Assembly: GCF_025150245.1 (NCBI RefSeq)
Contig: NZ_CP102279.1
Location: forward strand, 2,725,423 to 2,789,422
DNA length: 64,000 nt
Source of the DNA: Dorea formicigenerans
GTDB lineage: Bacteria; Bacillota; Clostridia; Lachnospirales; Lachnospiraceae
Direction: 5' to 3'
The notes beneath the pieces were generated by a model. The model ran no database searches and was not told the DNA's origin. It was given only the letters and a program-made list of their open reading frames with translations. A program made the position numbers and the translations under genes. Positions 63,518 to 64,000 of the stretch are shown piece by piece. How positions within the stretch are numbered: position 1 is the first letter of the stretch; every line of letters begins with the position of its first letter.

Positions 63518-64000
63518 CTAATATCCTGTCTCCGTTGTATACTGCGATGCCATCGTATCCCAGCTCGTAAATTTCTCATCGCCTCTGTGATCCGGCAGCA
63601 TATAATGCTCCTGCAAATACATGGTCATGTAATCTGTAACTTTATGTGCTCCTGACAGGTTCAAATGATCGCCTTTATCCAGGGTGTCATTTTTCCAGTC
63701 GATTCCCAGTTCCTTAAGCTTCTGATTAAAATCAATATAAGGAATTCCATACTTCCCGGCGTATTTTAGCACTGCATTGTATCTCTTGTAATTATGATTC
63801 ACCGGAGAAGCCGATGTGTAAAGCAAGAGCTGAATTTTGTTTTTCTCACACAGTTTCCGGATTTTATCCAAATACCAGAGATTTATTTGGGGTATTTCTT
63901 TTTCCTTTTTCGTCTTCTTCATGTAACTGCCTTTGCTGTATGCTGCCACTCCCGACCGGATTGCAAAGCCTTTGTAAGACTGCCATCCTTCTGGTATCTG
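63518..64000 (-). CDS. SGNH hydrolase-like protein, C-terminal part (cut by window edge)
   Basis: The last 160 residues of a protein continuing past the right edge; the frame is open to base 64000. The C-terminal block KGDHLNLSGAHKVTDYM has the Asp-x-x-His of SGNH/GDSL esterases, and LLLYTSASPVNHN resembles the middle of DltD-like or MBOAT-linked members, which acylate cell-surface polymers. A basic KKTKKEKE stretch lies before. Substrate cannot be named from this part. Confidence 0.75.
   Translation of the reverse strand, partial: QIPEGWQSYKGFAIRSGVAAYSKGSYMKKTKKEKEIPQINLWYLDKIRKLCEKNKIQLLLYTSASPVNHNYKRYNAVLKYAGKYGIPYIDFNQKLKELGIDWKNDTLDKGDHLNLSGAHKVTDYMTMYLQEHYMLPDHRGDEKFTSWDTMASQYTTETGY

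Overview
The window reads as chromosomal DNA of a low-to-mid GC, spore-forming anaerobic Firmicute, most likely a member of the Lachnospiraceae (Dorea/Coprococcus-like). Supporting signs are spoIIR and a SPOCS/LysM spore-coat-type protein, AGGAGG-type ribosome binding sites, fabK instead of fabI, a fused accDA, a DUF4317 protein, ATP-dependent PEP carboxykinase and a minimal SufBC-like pair. I see no prophage, IS transposase, integrase gene, CRISPR array or rRNA operon. Species cannot be fixed from the sequence alone.

Layout. 1-11655 (minus): pfkA (cut by the window edge), dnaE, an HPr-like small protein, cvfB, an acyl-ACP thioesterase, a cation diffusion facilitator, spoIIR, a GntR/FCD regulator, ispE, a SPOCS-LysM protein and a PrcB-like lipoprotein. 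11843-20052 (plus): malQ, plsC-type acyltransferase, pncB, ddl, murF, a Cof-type HAD phosphatase, azlC and azlD. 20071-24717 (mostly minus): a long palindrome, an AGCS symporter remnant, fdhD, small ORFs, a HAD hydrolase, a second long palindrome, and mgtE with a long attenuator-like leader. 24856-30883 (plus): marR with two ABC half-transporters, then pckA. 30898-38669 (minus): a MATE remnant, a BFD-like gene with an in-frame UGA, a DXS-like gene with its MerR regulator, a hypothetical, two GNATs, a CPBP protease, cobB, a HAD phosphatase and a FabT-like MarR. 38812-48079 (minus): a complete type II fatty-acid operon, fabH-acpP-fabK-fabD-fabG-fabF-accB-fabZ-accC-accDA. 48291-55588 (plus): DUF4317, then an Nramp-related transporter with pxpB, pxpC, a second accB and accC, pxpA, and tRNA-Leu(CAG). 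55746-64000: smsB/smsC, a degenerate-GGDEF/EAL protein, a MobA-like nucleotidyltransferase, KtrA/KtrB, galM and a partial SGNH hydrolase.

How the genes work together. The fatty-acid operon makes acyl-ACP from acetyl-CoA. Its promoter carries three 16-bp-spaced TTGA-N3-TCAA palindromes, which match the architecture of FabT sites, and a MarR gene of the FabT kind lies just past the operon. The pxp cluster probably imports and cleaves 5-oxoproline, with its own biotin carrier and biotin carboxylase. The merR-dxs pair is preceded by a textbook MerR promoter with a 19-bp spacer and a dyad.

The most interesting signals are two. First, two roughly 200-bp nested palindromes (20071-20257 and 22702-22916) have unrelated arms but the same 21-23-nt loop, the same 15-bp inner stem length and the same orientation relative to the upstream gene. 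Second, the mgtE leader encodes a 16-residue peptide ending MEPGMDD ahead of an intrinsic terminator, which suggests Mg2+-responsive attenuation of a type I cannot match to the M-box.
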